Both the position numbers and the translations under genes were made by a program. Under the pieces are notes generated by a model, which was given only the letters and a program-made list of their open reading frames with translations, searched no databases and was not told the origin of the DNA. A DNA stretch of 64,000 nucleotides from Pseudisothecium myosuroides (Eukaryota; Streptophyta; Bryopsida; Hypnales; Lembophyllaceae): the NCBI GenBank assembly GCA_951799445.1, contig OX637293.1, positions 12,090,001 to 12,154,000 on the forward strand, written 5' to 3'. This document shows positions 21,199-32,015 of this stretch, in pieces (the first letter of the stretch is position 1; every line of letters starts with the position of its first letter).

Positions 21199-22137
21199 TT
21201 AACCCCTAAAGGACCATTGTCCCTACGGGGGACAAATGCGTTTTCGGGCAGGTACCTACGGGCTGAAATTTTCTCCTAATTTTTTGAAACTTTTTTTGGA
21301 GGTAGAAAAACTGATTAGCTTCAAGGGAATATAATTTTTTTCACAATCGGTGCCCGGGAAAAAAAGTTATGACCATATAAGCTCAAAACAGGCTACGGGG
21401 GGCAGCTCGGGCAGCAAAAAAAAAAGGGACAAAAATTTGAATTTTTTTTTTAATATTTTTTTTCTCATAGATTATATTTTTGGCTTTCCGGAAAGCTTTG
21501 ATTCATTTCATTTGGATATGTTATGAGAAAGTTATGGACATTCTTGTTTTTCGGGCAGTTAAAGCATCTTCTTGAAAAAAATAACTTTGGGATTCATTTC
21601 TGAATGCAATTTTTCAAATTTTTCAAAATTTTTTTTTGGATGGTCTGATTTACTTATTAGAACAATCTCACCATTGGGATTAGTGCATTTTAATTCCATC
21701 TAAAATATATGAATGTTTTAGATTTTCCTTCTATCTTGTACCTACATCTACTTAACAATTTTTTTAAGAATGATAATTAAGTTTTTTTTGAATATCATTT
21801 TTTTTCTAGACTCTCAACTCAATTCTCCACTATAAAAAATAAAAGCTCAAAACTCTGTAGTGCAAAAATTTTAAGTTAAAAATGTTTAAAGTCAAAAAAT
21901 CTAGTCCCGCAATGTGCTGAAAAACTTGTTTTTTTCACTTTAAATGCAAATATCTTGCAATCTGTGTGGTCAAAAATTCTAAAAAAAATTCCACACATTC
22001 TTATACTAGTTAGGTGTAAGATCCTACGGTTGGATGTGAAAAAAAAACATTTTTCAATTTTTTTTATTCTTTGCTATAGAAATGGCAGTTTTCAGTGTTT
22101 TTTGGCAGAAAAAAGGCCTCGGTCCTTTAGGGGTTAA
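21199..22137. mobile_element. TTAA-flanked piggyBac-like MITE, type I (copy 1)
   Basis: TTAA then CCCCTAAAGGACC at the left; GGTCCTTTAGGGG then TTAA at the right, so perfect 13-bp inverted ends. The interior is 931 bp, AT-rich, with no transposase. The matching site in the fourth module (40661-40680) reads GTGAGTA-AAAA-AAGACTAC where this copy has GTGAGTA-TTAA[element]TTAA-AAGACTAC, which fits a 4-bp duplication. Close relatives at 35714-36647 and, inverted, 42896-43819. Confidence 0.85.
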
Positions 22138-22366
22138 AAGACTACTTTTTAAGAAAAGCTTTTCTTTTTTGTCAAACTAAAAGCATCCAAAAAGTTCAAG
22201 TCCATTGTTTTAAAAAAGTTTCTCGAAAAGTTTTTAGGAAGTCAAAAAGTGGCCTCCTCCACTTTTTATAAGCCTCTTGATCAAATATTGCAAGCAAACA
22301 ATTCTAATTCTTCTCTTATAAATGTTGTTCACTTCTATAGAATTCTAGAATTTTTTTGTCTTTTCT

Positions 22367-22641
22367 CATTAAAAGAGATTTGGAGGGCAAAGAAGACCGC
22401 GAGTTTCCGGGCTGTAAGAACCCTAGGACCCCTACCACATCCACAATCTCGGATGTGGTACAAAGAGTGCCACATCAGATATTAATATTTTTTTATTTTT
22501 TTAAAATAGTTTTTTTTAAAGATTTTTTTTAAAGATTTGAAATATATATATTTTTTATTATTATTAAAATCATTTGACACTATTCCACTAAGGAGATCAA
22601 GCTTGAAACAGCCCTCCCTTGCCCTCAAATCTCTCCTAGTG
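22367..22641. mobile_element. CATTAG-family TIR element (copy 2)
   Basis: CATTAAAAGAGATTTGG at the left and CAAATCTCTCCTAGTG at the right. Modules 3 and 4 show the empty site (CTTTCTACAAAG near 41131-41143) where this copy reads CTTTTCT[element]CAAAG. No target duplication is visible. Contains CCACATCC...GGATGTGG and a long A/T tract; non-coding. Confidence 0.7.
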
Positions 22642-24739
22642 CAAAGTTGGACCAATTTTTGTACTTAAAGTCCACTCTATATTTGTATTTTGACAACATT
22701 TGTTGACATTATTACATTTAAGCACTATATACCATAGTATTCCATATGTATTAAATATTATTTGACCGGAGCCATTGCAATGCAACAACACCATTGAAAT
22801 GGTTTCATCAAGTTGCAAGGTTTGATTGTGAAGATAGATATCATTATGGTTTCGCAAGAAACATACAAATGAAAAATTGTATGAATTAAAACTAGATAAA
22901 GAAATCATGATTCAATTTGTATTTGATACGAGAGATGTACTAGTCATAGCTTGGCTGAGTTATGCAACAATGAGTTTGTTATAGGATATAACCTCTCTTT
23001 CAAACGATTTAGAATACTTTCAAAAAGGTGAATGGAAGATGGGGTTATGAGTAGCCACCCCCTCTCTTCATGGTTGCCCTATTCTATATATCCTATTATA
23101 TATAAAAGTGAGAAGGTGAAGAAAAGATTGTGCATATAAAATTATATTTTATTAATTAGTAAATAATGGAGACTTTATGTACCTTTATTTCCCTCAAAGT
23201 TTAAATTATAGTTTGCAACTAATCATAGACATAAGATCTCCATTTGGGTCGGAGTTTGCCTTTCTTTTCATTTCTACATGAATGGATTCAAACCTAGCAC
23301 GAAAAATCATAAAGCACCTAATGACTATGCTAGTTACATCGCTAAAGATTAGATTGCCAAATTCTTTTTATCAACATAGTTGGATTTACTTCATTTATTT
23401 TTTGTAGCTCCTACAATAAGCTTATGAAGACATTCACAACCCAACCAGTACATGCCATGATTCTAAGGAATTGTATAGAACTCCATATCAATAAAACATG
23501 TATACAAAATTGTATTTTTTTACATAGTGGGGATTTTATAGGAATAAAAAAGATACATATACATGTACATGCCTTACATAACTTTTAATCATAAAAAAGT
23601 ACGATAAATTTTGGATAGAAATTGCCTGAAAATTGTCACTTCTGAGTGCATTGAGTGAAAATACATTGGAACACAAAGGATTTTCTTAAAATTCAACTTT
23701 ACAAAATTGTACTTGACCACTATGGGAATGTATGTACATAGTCTAGTAGAGGAGGTATATTTTAGTCCTTAGTATCAAAAAGTTCAATGTATTCCATGGT
23801 AACAAGGCAACTATTGTGCCTAGCTACATAATGGACTTGGTAATGGAAAAGTAAAGTTTCATTATAAAAAATAGCATGCCAATTACAAGAGTGGCAAGGG
23901 ATGTTGTTTTTTTATAATAAGTCTCTACTTTTGCATTATTGAACATAACCTCAATATTGTCTAGTTGAATTTTAGTCAACCATACTCAATCAAGGGTCTA
24001 GAAAGAAGTTCATGATCATTCTAGAAAACCCCCACTTCATAACAAAATTAACCAATGTGGAAAGAAGCCCCTTTCGCTCCCTCGTAGAGCAAGAGCCCCT
24101 AATCTTGCAACTTTCCAACCACCGATGACTCTCTTCAACTTTCCAATTAGCCAATGATACTAGCATTGCAACTTCACAAACAACCAATGACTCTCTATAG
24201 ATTAAACTAAATTCACTCCAACGGATCTAGGGAGAGATTAGCCCAATTTCCAGAGGAAAAATGGTTTAGGTTGATTAATAATGTTATCTTCAGTATAGAT
24301 TATTTAACATCCACTTTGGTGCTTGCTTGTATTTATATGGAAGTTACATAATCAAAATTAAAAGGAAGAACATGCTATCAATTCCATGACATTATTAGCC
24401 AACTTTGGGGGGTCCCATTTACTCCCCTAGTTAGCCATGGATATTAAGGTTGCAACTTCCCAACTAGCCAGTGACTTTCTGCAAATTAAACTAAATTCAC
24501 TCCTATAAATCCAAGGAAGGATTATCCCAATCTCCAAGGGGGAATGGTTTAGTCTAGTTAACAATGTTATGCTAATGGAAAAGATCAAACGTGCTTCTCC
24601 TCATGCAATGAAAGACCTCTCCCTATCATGACATGGGGTCTATTGTAGTTACACTCGCCCTCACGTACAACTTCAAGTACTTACCTACTAGAACTTCTCA
24701 AGGTCATTAGCAACATCATGACTTATACAAGATATGCAT

Positions 24740-24967
24740 CAATGTTGGGGGAAAAGTGCCTGCTAGCTCAAAGTTAGCGGATGAATTGGGAAAAAGACCA
24801 ATTGCAATTTGAAAACATTGGCAAAAAAATGGTGAACAAATCTATAAAATTTCTATTTAGAGTAAAAAATAGAGAAAATAACCGGACTCAATCCTTGAAA
24901 ATCTGGTTCAATATAGGAATTAAAGAAAAATAGGTGGTAAAACTCAAAAAAAAATCCCCAAACACTG
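24740..24967. mobile_element. hAT-like MITE, module 1 copy
   Basis: Ends CAATGTTGGGGG...CCCCAAACACTG. Present at the same place in all four tandem modules, so it was already there before the array expanded. Corresponding copies: 29439-29660, 37031-37248, 44254-44473. Confidence 0.6.
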
Positions 24968-26369
24968 TTGCGCATAGGTTTGCCACGCACAGCTTCTCAG
25001 TCCACGCCAACTATCGGCAGTACTTGTCTCCGTGTAGAATCACTGATAACTTAGTCATAACTTATTCAGCTTGTCGACCATCTGTCAATTTCAGTTGTTG
25101 CCAACACTTGAATGCGCACTGACACGACTGCCAGTCAGTCTCTGGTCGCGGCAGTAGGAAGCTCAGTAGGGAGGACCTCACCTGGCTGCCTCGGGGACTG
25201 ATGTGGCAGCTCGAATAAGAAGCTTGTGAAAGATGATGCCATAACTGATGCCAAATGAAGAATTTGCGCGATTTCAGCGTTCAAGTACAGGCCAGCTGGG
25301 GCAACCAGGTGAAGCAACGAAGCGTGTCCGTAGGGCGTAGGCTTCAAATAAAACGACCGGCTGGTGGAATCGTTGACGAAACCAATGTTCGGTAATATCG
25401 CAATTCACCATACTGGTAATGATATTAGTGTTTGTCACCCAATAGGCAGGTGCTTCCCTACGAAGTCCGAACGGAATGGCTTCTGATTTCTGGACAACAC
25501 TTTTCATAAACGTACACCAGACCTCTAATTGAAAATTAATTTTTGGAGTCGGTAGCTTTTACTTGGATTCAAGAAAATTAGTGGAAGCCAGCTTTGTAAT
25601 CACTGGTACCAAATATCTTTAGTAGAGCTTTGAGTATGAGGGAAAACCTGATCTAATTGGAAGAGTAAATTTAGATGGAGCAATCCCCAGGGGCATTTAC
25701 ATACATTTAGAAATATACTACTGTAGTAAAATTCATAATTGTTCTGAAGAGTGAAGACCCACCTGCAATTCAATGAGCGTGTGTCGGAACGCACAAGAAA
25801 GCAACAATTCATCAACGCTGAGTATTCACTTTCGGAGCAAAACAAAAGTGGAGGTCCCTTTCAATTCAATTCTTTTGCGCCGAAGACAAACAAAGAAAGA
25901 GACAAACGAAAGTTGGAGGCGCGTTTTGTCTCCGAAGTTCGCTGCGAGGCATCGACGACTGATAATAACGAAATTTTGCCTCTCTGGCCTCCGAGAATGG
26001 CGCCCTCAGCAGATCCAGGCGGTACACGGATACAGTATGCGGCCACTCGACCCAGCAAAAACCAACGATCCCGCGACGTGGCGGGCCACAAGGGGCCGGA
26101 GCGTCTGACATGGCGCTCTCACTCGGAGCTCGCTGCTCGCACTGGCTGGCTTGAGATACATGTGCGCTTTGGCCAATTTTTGTACCATAAAATTCCACTC
26201 TAAATTATCTATGTTTCGTATTCTGACACTATAGCATTTCACAGCATTATTGTACCATAATACTCCATATATGTTGAATGCGATCTGGCCGGGGCCATTG
26301 CAATGCAATGACACCAAAAAGGTTTCATCGAGGTTTGATTGTGAAGGTGGATGTCATTAGGGTTTAAAT

Positions 26370-27117
26370 TGTGCAAGAATATCTATACCTTAAGACAGGT
26401 TGTTTGTTTTGTTTTGTTTGTTTGTTTGTCACGTCAAGATCCATTAGAGGTTTTTTGAGGCCTCCAAGAGACCGCGAGTTATCTAGCCCTGGGAACTCTG
26501 GGAACGCACTGGGAACAGTAATCTGACATGGTCACGCGAGTGCCACGTCGGAAAATAATAAAAAAATTAATTTTTCAATATTTTTTTTCAATATTTTTTT
26601 TAAAAATATTTTTTCAATTTTTTAATAATATTTTAATAATTTTAATTTTAATTTTAATTTTAATTATTTTAATTATTTTTTAATTATTTTAATATTTTGG
26701 CTGTTCCCAGCTGCGGGAACAGCCCTGAAACGGCCCTCTGCAGCCCTCAAATTTCTTCTAATGCTCCCGGACCGTGTGTCCCCCAGAGGCGGGTTTGGTA
26801 CCGTTGGAAAGCCCTCGGGAAGGAGGGGTGCACGGGCTTGGTTTTGTGGCGTTTGGGCCTACGATGCGAAAGTTATGGATTTTTGAGTTATTTTTGGATC
26901 TTAAATTATGCTAAATTATGTATCTTTTGAACCGTGAGTCAAATTATTACGTTCTTGGTACCGTTGGAAAGCCCTCGGCGAAGAGGGGTGCGCGGGCTTT
27001 ATTTTGTGATGTTTGGACCCACAACCGGAAAGTTATGGATTTTTTAGTTATTTTTGGTTTAAAAAATGACTTTTATTTTTGTTTTGGTTGTGACAACGAC
27101 ACAGGGCTACACTAGTA
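26370..27117. mobile_element. Unclassified element with a 160-bp internal duplication
   Basis: Absent from the same place in modules 1, 3 and 4 (GCAAGAAACATACAAATG). It begins AATATCTATACCTTAAG and ends CACAGGGCTACACTAGT. A related, shorter copy at 54886-55130 starts AATATCCATAACTTAAG and ends CAGGACACACTAGT. Within this copy a unit starting GGTACCGTTGGAAAGCCCTC occurs twice, at 26797 and 26957, exactly 160 bp apart. A CATTAG-family element is nested at 26442-26763. Confidence 0.55.
26442..26763. mobile_element. CATTAG-family TIR element (copy 3), nested
   Basis: CATTAGAGG...TTCTAATG. The host element's other copy (54921-54940) gives the empty site GAAAT-CTCCTGGACC, compared with AAGATC[element]CTCCCGGACC here, so at most one base is duplicated. 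It contains GTTCCCAG / CTGGGAAC repeats and a long TTTTAAT tract. Confidence 0.7.
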
Positions 27118-27192
27118 CAAATGAAAAATAGTGTGAATAAAAACTTGATAGAAGAAATTATGATTCAATTTGTATTTGATACAAGAGATGTA

Positions 27193-27376
27193 CAATAGAA
27201 CTTCTCTAAAGCGAACTTTTCTAAGGCCATGACCTCTCTAAAGTGATGGAGTATTGTTTGCCCAGTCTTGCATTAAGCCTAATCCTAAACATACACATCA
27301 AAGATGTTCTTTGAGATTCTTGAGCATGGAGTCTTGAGCTTGGTCCAAGGGCTATTACTTTAGAAAAGTTCTATTG
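27193..27376. mobile_element. pogo-like MITE (copy 1)
   Basis: CAATAGAACTTCTCTAAAG at the left and AGAAAAGTTCTATTG at the right, flanked by TA (27191-27192, 27377-27378). Module 1 shows the empty site GAGATGTACTAG at 22933. The ends are of the CAGTAGAACCTCT type known from pogo/Tc1-mariner elements. 184 bp, non-coding. Confidence 0.75.
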
Positions 27377-28773
27377 TACTAGATAACTTGGGTGAGTCAT
27401 AGAGCAACAAGTTTGTTATAGGATATAACCCTCTCCTTCAAATGATCAAGATCATCAAATTTTGGAGATTTTATACATTTTCAAAAAAGTGAATGGAAGA
27501 TGGGGCAATGGGTAGCCACCCCCACCCCTCTTTGTGATCGCCCTATATTTTCAATATACTATATTCTATACAAAAATGAAAAGGTGAAGAAAAGATTGTG
27601 AATTAAAAATCGTATTTTAGTCAATAATTTCAATGAATAATATTTTAGTGGATTTTATGCACCATTATCTCCCTCAAAGTTTAAATTATAGTTTGCAAAG
27701 AATCTAAACATAAAATCTCCATTAATTTTTGGAAGTTTTCCTTTCTTTCCAATCCTACATGAATGGATTTCAAAACCTAGCACAAAAAATCATGAGCACC
27801 AAATAACTATGCTATTCACATCACTAAAGATTAGACCAAATTTGTTTTTAAATATATTTAAATTTACTTCATTTGTTTCTTGTAGCTCCTCCTGTAAACT
27901 CGTGAAGACATTCATAACCTTTCCAAATACCAATGCATACCATGACTCTAAAGGGTTGTATACAACTGCATATCAATAATATACAATAAACATATATACA
28001 AAGTTATAATTTTGTACATAGTGGGGATTTTATGGAACTCAATAAGATACATACATATATAGGCCCTATGGCCTATAGGACCTTTGATCATTAAGAATTG
28101 GGGTACAATTCGGGTAGAAATTGTCAATATTGTCATTTTTGAGTGCATTGAGTGCAAATACACTAGAAAACAAAGGATTTCATTGAAATTCAACTTACAA
28201 AATTGTACTTAACCACTATAGAAATGTATGTATCTAATCTAATAGAGGAGGTATATTTTAGCCCTTTGTATTTAAAAAATTCAATGTATTCCATGGTAAG
28301 AAGGCAACCATTGTGCCTAGCTTCATAATGGACTTGGTAATGGGAAAAACAAAGTTTCATTATGAGAAATAACATGCCAATTATAGGAGTGGCAAAGGAT
28401 GTTATTTCTCATAAGAAGGCTCTACTTTTGCATTATTGGACATGACTTCAATGTTGGATAGTTGGATCTTAGTCAACCATACTCAATCAAGGATTTAGAA
28501 AGAAGTACATGCTAACTCTAAAACAATTTCATCTCATAACATTAATAACCAATGCGAAGTGGAGAAGTCCCTTTCCCTCCTCTATAAAGTGGGCCCCTAG
28601 CATTGCAACTTTCCAGTCATCTGATGACTCTTTATAATTTTTTAGTTACAATTTTTCTTCCTCTAAAATTGTATTTTTTGCCTAAATAAAGTTGATCATC
28701 CAAAATTGTTAAAACCTAAAAAATCCAACGGTCAATATTTTCCACAATTAATTCTATGCATACTAGACAAGTA

Positions 28774-29335
28774 TTAGTCTTTAAAGGAGATCACCCGTTT
28801 CCGATCGGGTTCCCATTCTCACAGCTTAGGTTGCTTAAATTTTGATCAGCTGAAGTGTAGGTTACAGCTTGTGCATAACAGGACCCGTAGGTGCAATAGA
28901 AATGTCCGGAAGGTATACATTGAAAGCATGCAATGATCATCTTCTTGTACATTGAAAGCCACAATGATCACTTACATTGATTTTGTAACCATCCTATGGT
29001 TGGAGATAGGTTTGCCTACATATTGAGAATGGGACAAATAGAATCTTCACAAAAAAAAATTCATAGTAATTTTGTTTTTGAGGGGAAAAATGTAAAAAAA
29101 TTATGAAATCCTACTGAAATCTGTTTCTCTACATTGGGAAAACTTTTCTTGAACTTTTTTCATGCCGCAGATAGGTTGAATTGCTTAAGTGATCGAAAAT
29201 GGATGATCATCTTGATACTATTGTAAGGTTAAAATTAAAATTTTCAAGCACATCTATGCAGAAAAAAAACATTGAAGAGGGACAATTCATTGAAAACCTC
29301 CATTGTCAAAAAATTGTTAGGCCTTGAGGGATTAA
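28774..29335. mobile_element. Degraded insertion with Copia-derived sequence
   Basis: Absent from modules 1, 3 and 4. Bases 28800-29205 are the reverse complement of the Copia remnant at 8195-8450. The outer ends (TTAGTCTTTAAAGGAG...CTTGAGGGATTAA) resemble decayed TTAA-type ends, so an old composite is possible. Confidence 0.35.
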
Positions 29336-31007
29336 GGTTACAATCAACCTTCTGTTTGTTCACATACAACTTCAAACACTTGCCTAATAGAATTTGTCAA
29401 GGTCATTAGTAACATCATGAATAATATAAGATATGCATCAATGCTTAGGAAAAAGTATCGGCTAACTCAAAACTAGCTGATGGAATTTAGAAAAAATATA
29501 GTTGCAATTTGAAAACAAAAAAACGGTGAACAAATCTATACAATTTCTATTTGCAGTAAAAAAATAGAGAAAATAACCAGAATCAATCCCTGAAAACCTG
29601 GTTCAATATGTGGAATGAATAGAATATAGGTGGTAAGACTCAAAACTATCCCGGACACTGTTGCGCATAGGTTTGCCACAAACAGCTTCTCAGTCCATGC
29701 CGACTATCGGCAGTACTTGTTTCCGTGTGGAACATTGTTAGTCAAAACTTATTCAGTTTGTCGACCATCCGTCAACAATCTGTTGCAAACACTTGAACTT
29801 GAACTGACAGGTCTGCCAGTCAGCAGAACGTTTTTAGTCTCTGGTTTCAGCAGGAAGCTCGGAAGCTCGAACCTCACCTGGCTGCCTGGAGGACTGATGT
29901 GGCAACTCGAATAAGAAGCTTGTGAAAGATGATTCCATAACTGCTGCCTAATGGAGAATTTGCGCGATTCCAGCGTTCAAGTACAAGCCATCTGAGGCAA
30001 CAAGGTCCAGAAGCAATGAGGCGTGTCCGTAGGCTTCAGTGTCGAATACACACGACTGACTGATGGAATCGTTGACGAGACCATCTGCAGTAGATTTAGG
30101 AGGAATATCACAATTCACCATAAGCTTACGAACGATATTCGAATAATGATATTAGTGTTTGTCACCCAATAGCCAGGTGCTTCCCTACGAACTAAGTGGC
30201 TTCTGATTTCTGGACAACACTTTTCATAAACATAAACTAGACATCTATTTGAATTTATTTATTTTGAGTCGGTAGCTTTCACTTGGATTCAAGAAAATTA
30301 ATGTAAGCTGCCTTTGTAATCAATGGTACCTATACCAGAAACTTTAGTAGAGCTTTAGATATGAGGGAAAAACTGTTCTCATTCGAAGAGTAAACTTAGA
30401 TGGAGCAATCTCCAGGGGCATTTTCATTAGAAATATACCAGTAAGACTCATATTTGAGTTCATAATTCATAATTGATCGAAGACCTACCTGCAATTCTGG
30501 GAGCGTGTATCGGAACACACAAGAAAGCAACAATTCATCAACGCTGAGTACTAACTTTCAGAGCAAAACAAAAGTGGAGGTCCTCTTTCGATTCTTTTGG
30601 GCCGAAGACAAACAAACAAACAAAGAGACAAACCAAAGTTGGAGGCGCGTTTTGTCTCCGAAGTTTGCTGCGAGGCATCCACGACTGATAACGAAATTAT
30701 GCCACTTTGGCCTCCGAGAATGGCGCCCTCAGCAGATCCAGGCGGTATGCGGCCACCCGACCTCGCAACAATCAACGAAACCCGCGACGTGGCGGGCCAC
30801 AAGGGGTCGCAGCGTCTGACATGGCTCTCGCACTCGGAGCTCGCTGCTCGCACTGGCTGGCTTGAGAAACATGTGCGCTTTCTTTGGCGCGTCCTGGCTA
30901 TGGCGATGGCGGGTCCTACAGAATGTCCGACAATAGCCAACGCCGCACGTTCACTCGTCCACTCGGAGATTTCCTTGGGAATATCACTGCGCTAACTTGC
31001 TCTCCCG

Positions 31008-31015
31008 TTTATAAC
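31008..31015 (+). promoter_or_regulatory. TATA box of DREB gene B
   Basis: TTTATAAC in CTCCCGTTTATAACCCCCGC, about 220 bp before the ATG and conserved at the same place in C and E. A CCGAC core (the DRE/CRT core, here TCCGAC) lies at 30927-30931. Confidence 0.6.
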
Positions 31016-31229
31016 CCCCGCAGAACTCCATTCCTTGCCAATGAGCTTGAGATCTCCATCCGAAATAATAATGTCAAGTTCGCAAGCTGAAGAAGTCCGC
31101 AAATCTGGACAATTCCGCAATTCGATCGAGGCTATGCATTGAGCAAACTGAGTTTGGAATTCTTGTTCAAGTGAGTCTCGGAGGTTCTGGGGTTTCGATT
31201 CGCAAAGAAATTTCTCAGTTGAGGTAGCT

Positions 31230-32015
31230 ATGGTGGACAAGAGAAAATCCGCGCCGCTCCAAGTGCGACGAGGGGGGCGATATCTGCAGCTCAAGCGCTC
31301 TTCCGCATCCAAGAAAAAACTGGCGTGCGGGCTCTCTTCGCCGTCGAGTGCTGTGTCTTACAACGGCGTGCGAATGCGGGTTTGGGGGAAGTGGGTGACG
31401 GAAGTCCGAGACCCCGTGACCAAGACGCGCATCTGGCTGGGCTCCTTCGCCACGGCGGAAATGGCCGCGCGCGCCTACGACGCTGCCGTGGTGTGCTTGA
31501 AGGGCACCTCCGCTCCCGAAGTGAACTTCCCGGACTCCATTCCCTCGTTCGTCATTCCGCAAAGCAACTCCTCGCCCAAGGAAATCCAAGCAGTGGCGCT
31601 CGCCGCGGCCACGGCGTCGGTCCCCGCGGCTACTCCGCTGGCCATGGCTGCCACACCCGAGCTCCCCAATTTTCCTCCTCGCGAGGAATCTCACGAGGCT
31701 CTTCCGGAAGTCACCACTGATCGCGAATTTTTCCGTGATGGTGGTGACGCTAATTATGAGAATGGCACTTCCAATTGCGATGTGCCGGAGCCCGAATGCT
31801 CCAGGTCCAGCAGTGTGGAGAATTGGATCTTCCACGAGTTTGAGGAACTGGATGCCCTGGACAACCCAGATGCTCTCATGGAGCCTCTCCAACGTCGAAT
31901 CTCCGATTCCGTGGAGCAATTGTTTTGGCCATGGCCACTACTGTCCGAGGATTTCGAGGATGCTGCCAACTGTCGGATGATTCATCAAGACATGCAGCTT
32001 TGGTCTTTCGCCTGA
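31230..32015 (+). CDS. AP2/ERF transcription factor, DREB-type (paralogue B)
   Basis: 261 residues from the ATG at 31230 (context GCTATGG) to TGA at 32013. No intron. The AP2 domain covers residues 43-101. It has YNG in place of [14 protein letters not shown] with Val14 and Asp19, TRIWLGSF, and the [12 protein letters not shown] helix. The N-terminus ([18 protein letters not shown], later SKKKLACG) is basic and may direct nuclear import. An Ala-rich linker (about 120-147) leads to an acidic tail with EFEELDALDNPDAL and LLSEDFEDA, ending LWSFA, which resembles the LWSY end of CBF/DREB1 proteins. The likely role is a nuclear activator binding DRE-like elements; targets are unknown. It differs from C at few positions, so the duplication is recent. 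The gene is GC-rich in AT-rich surroundings. The antisense strand is also open for over 200 codons, which I take as a composition artefact. Confidence 0.95.
   Translation: MVDKRKSAPLQVRRGGRYLQLKRSSASKKKLACGLSSPSSAVSYNGVRMRVWGKWVTEVRDPVTKTRIWLGSFATAEMAARAYDAAVVCLKGTSAPEVNFPDSIPSFVIPQSNSSPKEIQAVALAAATASVPAATPLAMAATPELPNFPPREESHEALPEVTTDREFFRDGGDANYENGTSNCDVPEPECSRSSSVENWIFHEFEELDALDNPDALMEPLQRRISDSVEQLFWPWPLLSEDFEDAANCRMIHQDMQLWSFA

Larger units (their letters stand above)
22138..26172 (+). repeat. Tandem module 1, truncated: upstream DNA without its DREB gene
   Basis: Collinear with the other modules (for example 33240 onward and 40740 onward) up to the upstream region of the DREB gene. At about 26170, shortly after the GCTTGAGATACATGTGCGC block, it joins CCAATTTTTGTACC, which belongs near the start of the next module (compare 33826). 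The core promoter, gene and 3' flank of this copy are therefore missing. A TTG shared at the junction is possible microhomology. Confidence 0.75.

Noticed and set aside
30505..30819. 104-codon frame upstream of gene B, also open upstream of D (45319-45633)
   Set aside because: It starts at GTG, not ATG, and indels not divisible by three break it in modules 1, 3 and the E arm. It lies in the conserved upstream region, so the conservation reflects recent duplication.
31215..31919. Long antisense open frames (about 220-234 codons) over genes B, C, D and A
   Set aside because: They mirror the GC-rich sense frames, have no known domain, and change reading wherever the sense gene changes at third positions. 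Composition artefacts.
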